Below, piece after piece: positions 52,933 to 61,320 of a stretch of DNA of 64,000 nt. The first letter of the stretch is position 1. Each line of letters opens with the position of its first letter. The stretch spans positions 1 through 64,000 of the forward strand of contig CAZHTM010000004.1 in NCBI GenBank assembly GCA_964535735.1. Reading direction: 5' to 3'. Made by a program: the position numbers and the translations under genes. The notes below the pieces were generated by a model. That model was not told the DNA's origin. It searched no databases and was given only the letters and a program-made list of their open reading frames with translations. This DNA comes from J089 sp964535735. GTDB taxonomy: Bacteria > Fidelibacterota > Marinisomatia > Marinisomatales > J089.

Positions 52933-53729
52933 GGATTCAATATAGGGTTTGGTTGATGTTTAGCGGGACATTCTTCCCAATAATAGCACCAGTAGCATAA
53001 ACGGGATTCCCACGGTATAAAGGGCTCCTCATCTTGAATCTTAGCTCTTATATGATCAATTGTGGATCGTAATCGATCCCTAAGCGCCAATATATCGTCA
53101 GAGGTGCGCTGAGAATGTACCTCGGTTCCCGTTCGTAAAAAATGCCAAACCAGGTGTATGGACTTGGAATTTGGCTGATGTTGTTCCCAGGCCAACTGGT
53201 ACAACGCCAATTGTTCATCTTTATCCGCAGCTTTCTGTGATAAGGTTCGTTTCCCGGTTTTATAGTCATGGATCTCCACAACATTATCGTCAACAACATC
53301 CACCCTGTCCAGGATTCCAACCATGGGATAATCCCTGGTGTCGTCCAAATAAAAATCGATCCGGAGCTCGGTGGCCAACACAGACTGATCAAAAGGAAAA
53401 TACGTTCGATAATAACGGGCTAACATGGATTCACCCAGACGAAAATAATCCATGGGATGTGACGCATAGTTCACAATTCCAATTCGTTCATGCCAATGTG
53501 CGTTCCAACCATCGTGAAATTCATTCAATAATGCATCCAGAGATGGTGGATGGGGATCATCTTTGTGGTGATTAGAGTATAAGCTTTCCAGAACTTCATG
53601 GACTCTTTTCCCAAGATAGGCTTCTATACTTTCATCGGTTTTTTCAACGCCGTCAATGTATCGTATTGAAAACTGCGCAGGGCATTTTTCAAAGGTTTGG
53701 AGACTACTATAAGAAAAATAGTCCCGCAT
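52929..53729 (-). CDS. RecB/Cas4-like PD-(D/E)XK nuclease with Fe-S cysteines
   Basis: A 266-residue nuclease of the PDDEXK_1 family. Seen: FSYSSLQTFEKCPAQFSIRYI (first Cys, about residue 16), GKRVHEVLE, the Asp in GILDRVDVV, the DYKTGK motif (about 155-160), a QLALYQLAWE helix, and C-terminal CYWCYYWEEC (Cx2Cx5C). The four Cys positions match the iron-sulfur staple of AddB/Cas4 nucleases. There is no helicase partner or cas gene here, so it is a solo nuclease for DNA processing or repair. Start overlaps the GWxTD gene stop as TAATG. Confidence 0.9.
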   Translation of the reverse strand: MRDYFSYSSLQTFEKCPAQFSIRYIDGVEKTDESIEAYLGKRVHEVLESLYSNHHKDDPHPPSLDALLNEFHDGWNAHWHERIGIVNYASHPMDYFRLGESMLARYYRTYFPFDQSVLATELRIDFYLDDTRDYPMVGILDRVDVVDDNVVEIHDYKTGKRTLSQKAADKDEQLALYQLAWEQHQPNSKSIHLVWHFLRTGTEVHSQRTSDDILALRDRLRSTIDHIRAKIQDEEPFIPWESRLCYWCYYWEECPAKHQPNPILNP

Positions 53730-54988
53730 TAAAGGCCGCGAAACGGATCACCGACCAAAGGAACATCAAGGCGAAAATCCCCAAAACCATTATAATCGAT
53801 GAAAAGAAATTGCCGATTGATTCGATGGTAATACCATAATTCATAACTCCGATGGGATTGGGTGCTGGTGCTGCGTTCCACTTCATCAGGAGGGCCGAAA
53901 AGAACGTAAATCATCCCCATGTCGGTCATCCAACCGGCCGTAAAACCAGTAAAATGTTCATTAGAGTACTTAATCCGTCGGTAATATTCATCCATGAGTT
54001 CATTTTGTTCCGTCTCGGGATTGGGGTCCCGTACTTTCCAAAATTCTTTAAACAGGGCTTCACGTTCCTGTTCACTCGCTGATTTTAACTTATGCCGTTC
54101 TTTGGAATTTAAAATATACATCATTTGATCCAGGGCGTCATTCACATCGGTTACCAGACTGGATATCCCTGGTTTATCGACTTTAATCTCCACCGATTGT
54201 GTATATGACTTGCCTTCTGATTCCAATTCCGCTTTGATTTTAAACAGTATTCCATCAAACAAAGACGGATCTAAATAAAAATCCATGGACTGTCCCGACG
54301 TAGCCTCATTCACAATCTGTGAACGATTCCAAAGACGATGATTATCCCCTTTTACCAAATTGAGTCTGAGCGTTGCCTCGCCGTCCGTCTTGAAATACAC
54401 AACCACTTTGAGAGAATCTTCCAGGTTTCGTATTTCACGATTTATAACCGGGATCAATCCTTCGCCGAATCCCCAATCGCCAGGTTTATTCTCCAGAACA
54501 ATAGGTGGAAAAACGGCGTCTGGCCCACTGAAAACGGTTAAATCCCAATCCCCTGTATTTTCTCCCGTATTTTTAGTGTCCATATCCATTAACTGGGCAA
54601 CCAAATGGTATTTCCCAGGGGGAACGGTGAACGAAGTCCAGGTTATCGTCGATAAAGATAAGGAGACTGTAGAAATATAATTATCCACGACGACGGAATC
54701 TTTCCAAATCTTCCGTCCATATTGATACCCCTCCTTATCCCGTAAGGTAATCGTTCCTTGGAAATCTGCCCTATAGGTTGAATCGTGTTTGAGGAATTGA
54801 AGAGCCAAGTAAGGAATTTCCAAATAGGCAATTACTTTAATCGAATCGCTATCCGCAACTGGTAATGGATAGGCTGCCATATTAAAATGATCGATATTCC
54901 GTTTTTCCGGTCTCTTCCGGAATGGATCAACGGCAAAGAGTGTATTCAGCTCTCCTAAAAGGAGTAAAATGATCAGAATGGATCTCAT
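53729..54988 (-). CDS. GWxTD domain-containing exported protein
   Basis: A 419-residue protein with a signal peptide ending LFAV. The first 270 residues are beta-rich; the C-terminal 130 residues contain the GWxTD domain (ERHKLKSASEQEREALFKEFWKVRDPNPET, DEYYRRIKYSNEHF, then GWMTDMGMIYVLFGPPDEVE at 352-371). This domain is known from FCB and Acidobacteria; function unknown. It is paired with an exported propeller protein through a 4-nt overlap. Confidence 0.9.
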   Translation of the reverse strand: MRSILIILLLLGELNTLFAVDPFRKRPEKRNIDHFNMAAYPLPVADSDSIKVIAYLEIPYLALQFLKHDSTYRADFQGTITLRDKEGYQYGRKIWKDSVVVDNYISTVSLSLSTITWTSFTVPPGKYHLVAQLMDMDTKNTGENTGDWDLTVFSGPDAVFPPIVLENKPGDWGFGEGLIPVINREIRNLEDSLKVVVYFKTDGEATLRLNLVKGDNHRLWNRSQIVNEATSGQSMDFYLDPSLFDGILFKIKAELESEGKSYTQSVEIKVDKPGISSLVTDVNDALDQMMYILNSKERHKLKSASEQEREALFKEFWKVRDPNPETEQNELMDEYYRRIKYSNEHFTGFTAGWMTDMGMIYVLFGPPDEVERSTSTQSHRSYELWYYHRINRQFLFIDYNGFGDFRLDVPLVGDPFRGL

Positions 54989-56586
54989 TTAAGACGTTCG
55001 TTTCTCCAGTTGAATCGAATCAGACCGCGGTTTGTTCCCAGCCAAACATCATCCCCATCAATGTACGCACAATTTATTTTACCTATGAAATCATAATTAT
55101 AATCTCGAGTCATATTTCCGTCAAATGAAAAGAGGACAAAACGACTCCCCAAATTTAACACCCCGTAATTTCCCTCCCAATCCATGGACTTCACGGGTAA
55201 AGCACCATAAAGAGTAGGATTTAGAACTAATTTCCATTTAGCGTTAGGATTTGCTCTGAAAAATAGGCCTTGAGACGTGGCCAACAACATTTGGGAGTTT
55301 TTCGTGACCAATGCTTCATACCGTATCAAACCGGGAGCAATTCCAACATCAGGATGAATACTTGCATCGCGAATATTGTCCGTTTCAGGATCGACAGTCA
55401 ATAGATTCAGGTCTGTAACGACCCAAACGACTCCGGCTTGGTACCCCAAACCGTACACCTGAGAATTCAAGGTATTGGGCAAAACGTTAAAAGATAAGAT
55501 TCGATCCCGAGTAGTATCAATTTTAATTAGTTCCCGGTTTGTGGTAATCCATTGGTATCCCCCTCCATTCACCATAGCTATCACCGGTCCACCTTGCAGA
55601 GGTTGGCCTAACGTTTTCCAGAATTGATCTTTCATATGATACACGGCTATATCCGTGCCGCCCACCCAGATATCCTGTGCATAACGATCCAGCCGGGTCA
55701 CCGGTTGTCCCGGCGAATTGATCTCCAACTCACTTTCTAAATAATCATACTTATTCTGATCTGGATTGAACCATGTGAGCCCCATGGGATCAGTAGTATT
55801 GGAACCTCCAAGAAGGATGTCAGATCCTAAAACAAGGTCGCCAACCCCTCCATTTAATAACCCCACCCGGACCGGTTGGAAGCTTTTCAAAATACCATCG
55901 CCTACTAGTAAGGTGCCACGGTCCGTCCCCACAAATTGATCATTATAGCGTCCAAAATAAAATGTCGTAATATGTTCGGTGCGTCCATCCCAGTCGATCA
56001 CATCATTCCCATTAAACATCCAGCCATCCATCACGGAATAGTCCCGCAATTGCTCAGGCACATTATAATTAAACCGGTGCCCGGAACCTACCGCCACAAC
56101 GGGTTCGTCAGGTTGTGATTTTTGTCCTAAATAACTTCCACTGACTCGATCAATTTTAACCGCAACTGAGCCTGTTAACAACCATAGGTAATTTTTTGAA
56201 ACACCAATTTGATCCACGCGTGTTCCAGGAACCAACCCCATCTCCTCAAATGAGCGATGAATCCAATTACCCTCTGCATCATAGCTAAATTCCAAATATT
56301 CCGGAGTAGCCACCCACAAGATTCCACTATCACGATCTATAAAAACGGCGTCACATGAATTAGAGGTCAATCCCTGTGCTGTTGTGATCGGTTCAACAAA
56401 TTGCTTACGGAGAATGTGCCAGCGATAAATACCTCCGGAACGAGTGGCGATGTAAAGATATTCATAGCCTTCGGAAAACGATTGGAGAATTCCGGCTCGA
56501 GTATATAAAACCCAATCGAAAGGTTCAAATCGCGGGGCCGGTTGTGCCTGCAAGGAAGTGATGAGGAAAAGGCACCCTGCCAACAT
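54985..56586 (-). CDS. Exported beta-propeller protein
   Basis: A 533-residue protein with a signal peptide (LITSLQAQ). It contains repeats of the two-component-regulator-propeller type: YLYIATRSGGIYRWHI, GILWVATPEYLEF, YLWLLTGSVAVKI, DIWVGGTDIAVYHM, YQWITTNRELIKID, DDVWLGTNRGLIRF. No kinase or DNA-binding domain follows. Probably a periplasmic or surface protein acting with the GWxTD protein. The start MLAG could have an upstream alternative, but this gives the best signal. Confidence 0.75.
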   Translation of the reverse strand: MLAGCLFLITSLQAQPAPRFEPFDWVLYTRAGILQSFSEGYEYLYIATRSGGIYRWHILRKQFVEPITTAQGLTSNSCDAVFIDRDSGILWVATPEYLEFSYDAEGNWIHRSFEEMGLVPGTRVDQIGVSKNYLWLLTGSVAVKIDRVSGSYLGQKSQPDEPVVAVGSGHRFNYNVPEQLRDYSVMDGWMFNGNDVIDWDGRTEHITTFYFGRYNDQFVGTDRGTLLVGDGILKSFQPVRVGLLNGGVGDLVLGSDILLGGSNTTDPMGLTWFNPDQNKYDYLESELEINSPGQPVTRLDRYAQDIWVGGTDIAVYHMKDQFWKTLGQPLQGGPVIAMVNGGGYQWITTNRELIKIDTTRDRILSFNVLPNTLNSQVYGLGYQAGVVWVVTDLNLLTVDPETDNIRDASIHPDVGIAPGLIRYEALVTKNSQMLLATSQGLFFRANPNAKWKLVLNPTLYGALPVKSMDWEGNYGVLNLGSRFVLFSFDGNMTRDYNYDFIGKINCAYIDGDDVWLGTNRGLIRFNWRNERLK

Positions 56587-56620
56587 TCCCCATCGTTGAA
56601 AGAAAACAGAAAAACTAGAT

Positions 56621-57613
56621 TTAATGCTGAGCAGAGATTAACTCACTTAACCGAGTTTGCAATTTACGAGTTGTGATGGGAACAACACCTACTTCTTCGC
56701 ACACGATCCCAGCTGCCAGATTGGCCAAGGCTGCAGCATCCACATCTGAGAGACCGGAAACATCGGCCAGCGTATAGGTTGCAATTACTGTGTCACCTGC
56801 TCCGGAGACATCATGAACACGGCGAGCATGGGTGGGAATAGTCTGCGTACCAGTTTGATTAAATAGGGTCATACCTTCCGCACCCCGAGTGACGATAAGT
56901 GTATCAATATGTTGCGCCTTCCGGTAAGCTTCGCCCTTTGATAAAAACGCTTCTTCGGAAGCGAAAGGTCCCACAGCATGGGAAAATTCGGACCAGTTAG
57001 GTTTTAAAAGCCGGATACCTTTGTAAGCATCAAAGAATTGCTTTTTCGGGTCTACATAAACCGGGATCCCATTACTTTCAGCCTTCTCCAATACCTGTGT
57101 AATAAATTCAACTGAGAAAAAGCCTTTGTCATAATCCTCTAAAATAATGCCATCAACCGACGTGATCACTGACATTATTTGATCAAACACTTGAGACTGA
57201 ATTGATGGATCGACGGGTCTGGTAGTTTCCCGGTCATACCGCACTACATGTTGATTCCGGGCTATGATTCGTGTTTTAACGCTGGTGGGACGACTGTTTG
57301 TTTGAATAATTATATCCGAATGAATCCCGGATTCCTCCAGTAACTGCATCAACTGATTACCTTCCTGATCCACTCCCACCAAACCACCCACATAGACTTG
57401 CGCACCCAAACCACTCACATTGCGAGCCACATTGGCAGCGCCACCGGGCATGTAATCCTGCGAAGACACTTGAACTACCGGAACCGGCGCCTCCGGCGAT
57501 ATTCGCAGGGCGTCTCCCCAGACATAAGCATCCAGCATCAAATCCCCAATCACCAGGATTGTCTTAGAGGAAAACTTAGGCAGTGCCTGCTGAATATTTT
57601 GATTATTCATCAT
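56621..57613 (-). CDS. D-glycero-beta-D-manno-heptose-7-phosphate kinase (HldE domain I)
   Basis: A 330-residue PfkB-family kinase. Features of RfaE domain I: ILVIGDLMLDAYVWGDALRISPEAPVPVV, GGAANVARNVSGLGA, the DYDKG motif, DPKK, LKPNWSE and the catalytic DVSGAGDTVIATY. It phosphorylates heptose-7-phosphate in LPS core heptose synthesis. The adenylyltransferase domain of full HldE is missing and must be separate if present. The start overlaps the PspC gene by 4 nt. Confidence 0.92.
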   Translation of the reverse strand: MMNNQNIQQALPKFSSKTILVIGDLMLDAYVWGDALRISPEAPVPVVQVSSQDYMPGGAANVARNVSGLGAQVYVGGLVGVDQEGNQLMQLLEESGIHSDIIIQTNSRPTSVKTRIIARNQHVVRYDRETTRPVDPSIQSQVFDQIMSVITSVDGIILEDYDKGFFSVEFITQVLEKAESNGIPVYVDPKKQFFDAYKGIRLLKPNWSEFSHAVGPFASEEAFLSKGEAYRKAQHIDTLIVTRGAEGMTLFNQTGTQTIPTHARRVHDVSGAGDTVIATYTLADVSGLSDVDAAALANLAAGIVCEEVGVVPITTRKLQTRLSELISAQH

Positions 57614-58203
57614 TTGGTCTTGGATAATAAAAAGTAGGCCAAGATATACAAAATCACCCCTAAAGGACCAACAAACAGGGTTCCCAACGCCCAGGCTAAA
57701 CGCACAATTACGGGCTCGATTTTAAATGTTTCTCCTATCCCGCCACAGACACCCAGTATAAAACGATCGGTTTGGGAAATATGCCACCTTAGGTTCTGAA
57801 ATGGTACAGCCTCTTCTCGGCGGGAGGCTAGCAAATAAAGAATTCCCAAAACTACCAGTACAGGGATAAGCCGAAATATCCCGGAAAATAACATCTGAAT
57901 TAACCCCTGAAATAATGGAATCCCCCGAAGGATAAATATAATAATCAAAGCTAAGAAGACGTAACTCCAGGGTGATTCTTTCCCAGGGATAACATCACTG
58001 GGGTGGTATGAAAAATGTGTTCCCGGGCGCTCCGGAATGAAGACCAGGGCCAATATATAGGCCAAGATTCCATATCCACCGAAGAAACTAAATAGCAACC
58101 ACACAATTCGAATTAGCGTGGCATCCACATTGAAGTATTCCGCGAATCCGCCGCAAATACCGACCAGAACCCGGTCATCTGATGAACGATAGAGTTTTCT
58201 CAT
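57610..58203 (-). CDS. Membrane protein with two PspC domains
   Basis: A 197-residue protein containing two PspC domains that face each other across a central hydrophobic region: residues 1-60 (KLYRSSDDRVLVGICGGFAEYFNVDATLIRIVWLLF-like) and about 140-197 (RFILGVCGGIGETFKIEPVIVRLAWAL). The middle has two helices (about 82-125). PspC proteins sense membrane stress in enterobacteria; no pspA is nearby. The duplication is unusual. Overlaps the deacetylase gene by 4 nt. Confidence 0.9.
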   Translation of the reverse strand: MRKLYRSSDDRVLVGICGGFAEYFNVDATLIRIVWLLFSFFGGYGILAYILALVFIPERPGTHFSYHPSDVIPGKESPWSYVFLALIIIFILRGIPLFQGLIQMLFSGIFRLIPVLVVLGILYLLASRREEAVPFQNLRWHISQTDRFILGVCGGIGETFKIEPVIVRLAWALGTLFVGPLGVILYILAYFLLSKTK

Positions 58204-59141
58204 TCCATTAAGACCTTTAGATGAAAATAGACAGATTCTGATAACGCTTCAAAGGAGTATCCGCCTTCCAAAATGGATAATAGTCTTCCATCGCAACATT
58301 CATCGGCTAAGGATTGAAACACGCCAGTAATCGTTGCGAAAGTTTCGGTTGAGATTTGTAAACCACCGATGGGATCCAGTCGGTGGGCATCAAACCCTGC
58401 TGATAATAAAATTAAATCCGGGTTAAAACGGAGCACCAAATCCGGGACGGCATTTTGATAAATATCCAAAAACACATCATCGCCTGATCCTGAGGAGAGC
58501 GGAAAATTCCGCGTGAGTCCTTTCCCGGCGCCAATCCCTGTTTCATCAGCCGTGCCCGTGCCGGGGTAGAACGGATATTGATGGGTGCTAATATACAGAA
58601 TCTGGGGACGGTCCTCAAAAATGTGTTGGGTCCCATTTCCATGATGAACGTCGAAATCCAGAATGGCCACACGTTCAATGGATTCCTGAGATAAAGCAAA
58701 TTCAGCCGCCAACGCCACATTGTTGAAGAGACAAAATCCCATTGCTTGCCGCACTTCCGCATGATGGCCAGGGGGACGCGTTAGTACCATCCCATTATCC
58801 ATGTTTCCGGATAGAATTTCCCTCACACCCTGGACAGCGGCACCGGCTGCAGCTAACGCCACCGAATAGCTATCATATCCCACCGCACAATCGGGTGTAT
58901 CCACATAGGGTTGTCCGCTGATACAGGCGGTTTCTACATGACTGATGTAATCCAACGGATGGATGGTTTCCAACACCGCTCGATTTGCCGGTGAGATAGG
59001 GATTTCCACCAAATCGTCCATCAGGCGCTTTTCCTTTAAATAGCGCAAGATGGCGGTCAATCGCCTTGGAGATTCCGGATGCCCTGTTCCGGTCGTATGC
59101 TCGAGGAACAGTGGCGAATAGAGTAATCCGGTAGATTTCAA
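58200..59141 (-). CDS. Histone deacetylase-family protein (AcuC/acetylpolyamine type)
   Basis: A 313-residue zinc amidohydrolase. Seen: HPESPRRLTAI, RPPGHHAE (catalytic His pair), GFCLFNNVALAAE, DFDVHHGNGTQ (Asp and His zinc ligands), STHQYPFYPGTG and GFDAHRLDPIGGL (third ligand). Relatives deacetylate acetylated proteins, polyamines or other amines. The substrate cannot be inferred from context. Confidence 0.95.
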   Translation of the reverse strand: MKSTGLLYSPLFLEHTTGTGHPESPRRLTAILRYLKEKRLMDDLVEIPISPANRAVLETIHPLDYISHVETACISGQPYVDTPDCAVGYDSYSVALAAAGAAVQGVREILSGNMDNGMVLTRPPGHHAEVRQAMGFCLFNNVALAAEFALSQESIERVAILDFDVHHGNGTQHIFEDRPQILYISTHQYPFYPGTGTADETGIGAGKGLTRNFPLSSGSGDDVFLDIYQNAVPDLVLRFNPDLILLSAGFDAHRLDPIGGLQISTETFATITGVFQSLADECCDGRLLSILEGGYSFEALSESVYFHLKVLME

Positions 59142-59145
59142 TCCA

Positions 59146-59838
59146 TCAATATCGTTTAGAGGGCGATTTTGTCACGCCAGGCCGGATCTTCGCCACATGG
59201 CCATTGTCCAAATGGATAAGGACCGCTGCAAATTTCTTAATGCGATGATCATCTGGTGCAGCCAAAATAATCGTGGTTCCCAGTTCCCGATTCATTTTCA
59301 ACAGTCGATTCCGAAAATCCCGTTCCATGGTGCTGTCCATCGTAGTTCCATAGTCATCGATGAGTAGTACTCGCGGATCGCTCTCTACAGCCAGAACTTT
59401 TTTAAACCAGGATGTTTCACCGGGGGAAAGTTTTTTCAGAGGAATATCCCAAAATTCCTTAAACCGCCCTCGGGAAAAATATCGCCCGCGAATTCGTTCC
59501 ACTGCATCCGGATGAACCATTTGAACAATTTGGCTCAGCTTTTGGGAATCAGGTAGCGTTTCTACACTGGCAAGATAGATTTCATCGATGGGCTTTACTT
59601 TCCCTAGCCACGTCGTTTCAAACTCTTCGCCGTCGTATTTAAGGGTTCCGGTTGTTTGCCGTTCTATACCGGCTAACAATTTTAACAAGGTGGTTTTTCC
59701 GGATCCGATTGCCCCAATAATACCATAGATGGTTCCGGGATGGAATTGTAGATGACCAATCTGTAGGACAGTTCGGGAACCGTAATCCTTTTTCAGATCC
59801 GAAATTTCATAAATAAGTTTACTGCGTTGATTCATCAC
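59146..59838 (-). CDS. Degenerate stand-alone ABC ATPase-like protein
   Basis: A 230-residue ABC nucleotide-binding domain without a cognate permease nearby. Walker A is good (GAIGSGKTT), but other motifs are changed: the Q-loop region reads YLASVETLP without Gln, the signature is LSPGE instead of LSGGQ, Walker B LLIDDYG has Asp where the catalytic Glu should be, and the H-loop reads APDDH. It probably binds ATP but may hydrolyse it poorly. It lies between trxB and the deacetylase gene. The two initial Met codons are both possible. Confidence 0.82.
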   Translation of the reverse strand: MMNQRSKLIYEISDLKKDYGSRTVLQIGHLQFHPGTIYGIIGAIGSGKTTLLKLLAGIERQTTGTLKYDGEEFETTWLGKVKPIDEIYLASVETLPDSQKLSQIVQMVHPDAVERIRGRYFSRGRFKEFWDIPLKKLSPGETSWFKKVLAVESDPRVLLIDDYGTTMDSTMERDFRNRLLKMNRELGTTIILAAPDDHRIKKFAAVLIHLDNGHVAKIRPGVTKSPSKRY

Positions 59839-59875
59839 TCACTCCTATTTGAGATTGGATGAATCGGAAGTTGAT

Positions 59876-60802
59876 CTATTCTTGAGACTCCAAAAACCGT
59901 TCTGCGTCGATGGCTGCCATACATCCTGAACCGGCGGCCGTGATCGCTTGCCGGTATACATGGTCCTGGGCATCGCCGCAGGCAAAAACACCCGGAATAT
60001 TGGTCAGACTGCGACCTTCTTTTGTTTGGATATATCCTGTGGTATCCAGATCTAGATAGTCTTTAAATAATTCGGTATTGGGACGATGTCCGATTGCAAA
60101 GAAAATACCGTCACAGGATTCTTCACGGGTGGCTCCTGTTTTTGTGTCTTTTAGGATCGCACCTGTCACTCCGGTTTCGCGGTTGCCTAAAATACGGTCA
60201 ACGGTCGAATTCCAATGAACGTGGATTTTGGGATTTTCCAACGCACGTTTTGCCATAATTTTAGAAGCTCGGAATTCATCCCGCCGATGGACAATCCATA
60301 CTTCGGAGGCAAATTTGGTCAGGAAAGTCGCCTCTTCCATGGCCGAATCACCGCCTCCAATAACCAGGACTTTCTTATCCCGGTAAAAAAATCCATCACA
60401 GGTAGCACAGGCTGAAACACCATACCCCATCAGTTCCATTTCCGACTCCAAGCCCAATGTTTTGGCCGATGCGCCGGTGGAAATAATGATCGTTTCACCC
60501 GTGTAAACTTCGTCACCGACCCACACTTTAAAGGGTCGTTCAGAAAAATCAACTTTAGTCACCTGTTTCATGACACATTCAGCCCCAAATCGTTGGGCCT
60601 GTTCACGAAACCGATCCATCAATTCCGGACCCATGATACCTTCAGGAAATCCTGGATAATTCTCAACTTCCGTCGTGATAGTGAGTTGTCCTCCGGGTTG
60701 CATACCCTCAAATACGATGGGATTTAAATTTGCTCTAGCCGTGTAGATCGCTGCGGTTAGGCCGGCTGGTCCAGAACCGATGATGATGACTTTCCGATTC
60801 AT
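59876..60802 (-). CDS. trxB: Thioredoxin reductase
   Basis: A 308-residue flavoprotein reducing thioredoxin with NADPH. FAD-binding GSGPAGLTAAIYTARANL at the N-terminus, GGQLTITTEVENYPGFPEGI, redox pair CATCDG (about 136-139), NADPH-binding GGGDSAMEEATFL, and C-terminal FACGDAQDHVYRQAITAAGSGCMAA. It lies 11 nt downstream of trxA. Confidence 0.98.
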   Translation of the reverse strand: MNRKVIIIGSGPAGLTAAIYTARANLNPIVFEGMQPGGQLTITTEVENYPGFPEGIMGPELMDRFREQAQRFGAECVMKQVTKVDFSERPFKVWVGDEVYTGETIIISTGASAKTLGLESEMELMGYGVSACATCDGFFYRDKKVLVIGGGDSAMEEATFLTKFASEVWIVHRRDEFRASKIMAKRALENPKIHVHWNSTVDRILGNRETGVTGAILKDTKTGATREESCDGIFFAIGHRPNTELFKDYLDLDTTGYIQTKEGRSLTNIPGVFACGDAQDHVYRQAITAAGSGCMAAIDAERFLESQE

Positions 60803-60813
60803 AGTAGGTTACT

Positions 60814-61140
60814 TTAAAGCGCCTCTTCTAATAGTTTGGTAATTCTTTCCTTGGGAACAGATCCCACAATTTGTTTAAAAACGGAGCCGTCTTTAAACAC
60901 CAACAAACTGGGAATACTGCGAATTCCATATTTCATTGCGGTTTGTTGGTTATGGTCCACATTTAATTTTCCGACTTTTACCCGATCTTTGTAATCATTG
61001 GCAATATCTTCAACTACGGGACCAATAACTTTACAAGGTCCACACCATTCTGCCCAAAAATCCACTAAAACCGGACGGTCAGATTGAAGAACCTCAGATT
61101 CGAAATTCTGATCGCTAAATTCGAATACATTCTCTGCCAT
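60814..61140 (-). CDS. trxA: Thioredoxin
   Basis: A 108-residue thioredoxin: PVLVDFWAEWCGPCKVIGPVVE contains the WCGPC active site, followed by VDHNQQTAMKYGIRSIPSLLVFKDG with the conserved cis-Pro. A strong AAGGAG site precedes the ATG, and a good promoter lies about 100 bases upstream. It forms an operon with trxB. Confidence 0.98.
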   Translation of the reverse strand: MAENVFEFSDQNFESEVLQSDRPVLVDFWAEWCGPCKVIGPVVEDIANDYKDRVKVGKLNVDHNQQTAMKYGIRSIPSLLVFKDGSVFKQIVGSVPKERITKLLEEAL

Positions 61141-61207
61141 GGATTCTCCTTCTTGTTGATGAATAAAAATTGGAATACACCAAATTTACTTGTTATCACG
61201 AATTCGA

Positions 61208-61277
61208 TGTAACCTTTTTACCTTCATTCATCAATGTGAACTTATACACATAGATGATATTCTGTTCAAAGGTTACA
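61208..61277. promoter_or_regulatory. 10-bp inverted repeat flanking the trxA promoter
   Basis: TGTAACCTTT at 61208-61217 and its exact reverse complement AAAGGTTACA at 61268-61277. The right half overlaps the outer edge of the -35 box, and the left half lies about 17-27 bases past the predicted transcription start. Start-to-start spacing is 60 bp, near a whole number of helical turns. It may be a paired operator or a looping site. Confidence 0.45.
61241..61269 (-). promoter_or_regulatory. Promoter of trxA-trxB
   Basis: Minus strand: -35 TTGAAC (61264-61269), 17-bp spacer, -10 TATAAG (61241-61246). The transcription start should be near 61234, giving a leader of about 93 bases before the trxA ATG. 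It lies in the 180-base gap after the ABC permease gene. Confidence 0.6.
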
Positions 61278-61320
61278 CAATTTCTGTCATTTTCAGGACA
61301 TTTCCAGGTGTTAGGTTATC

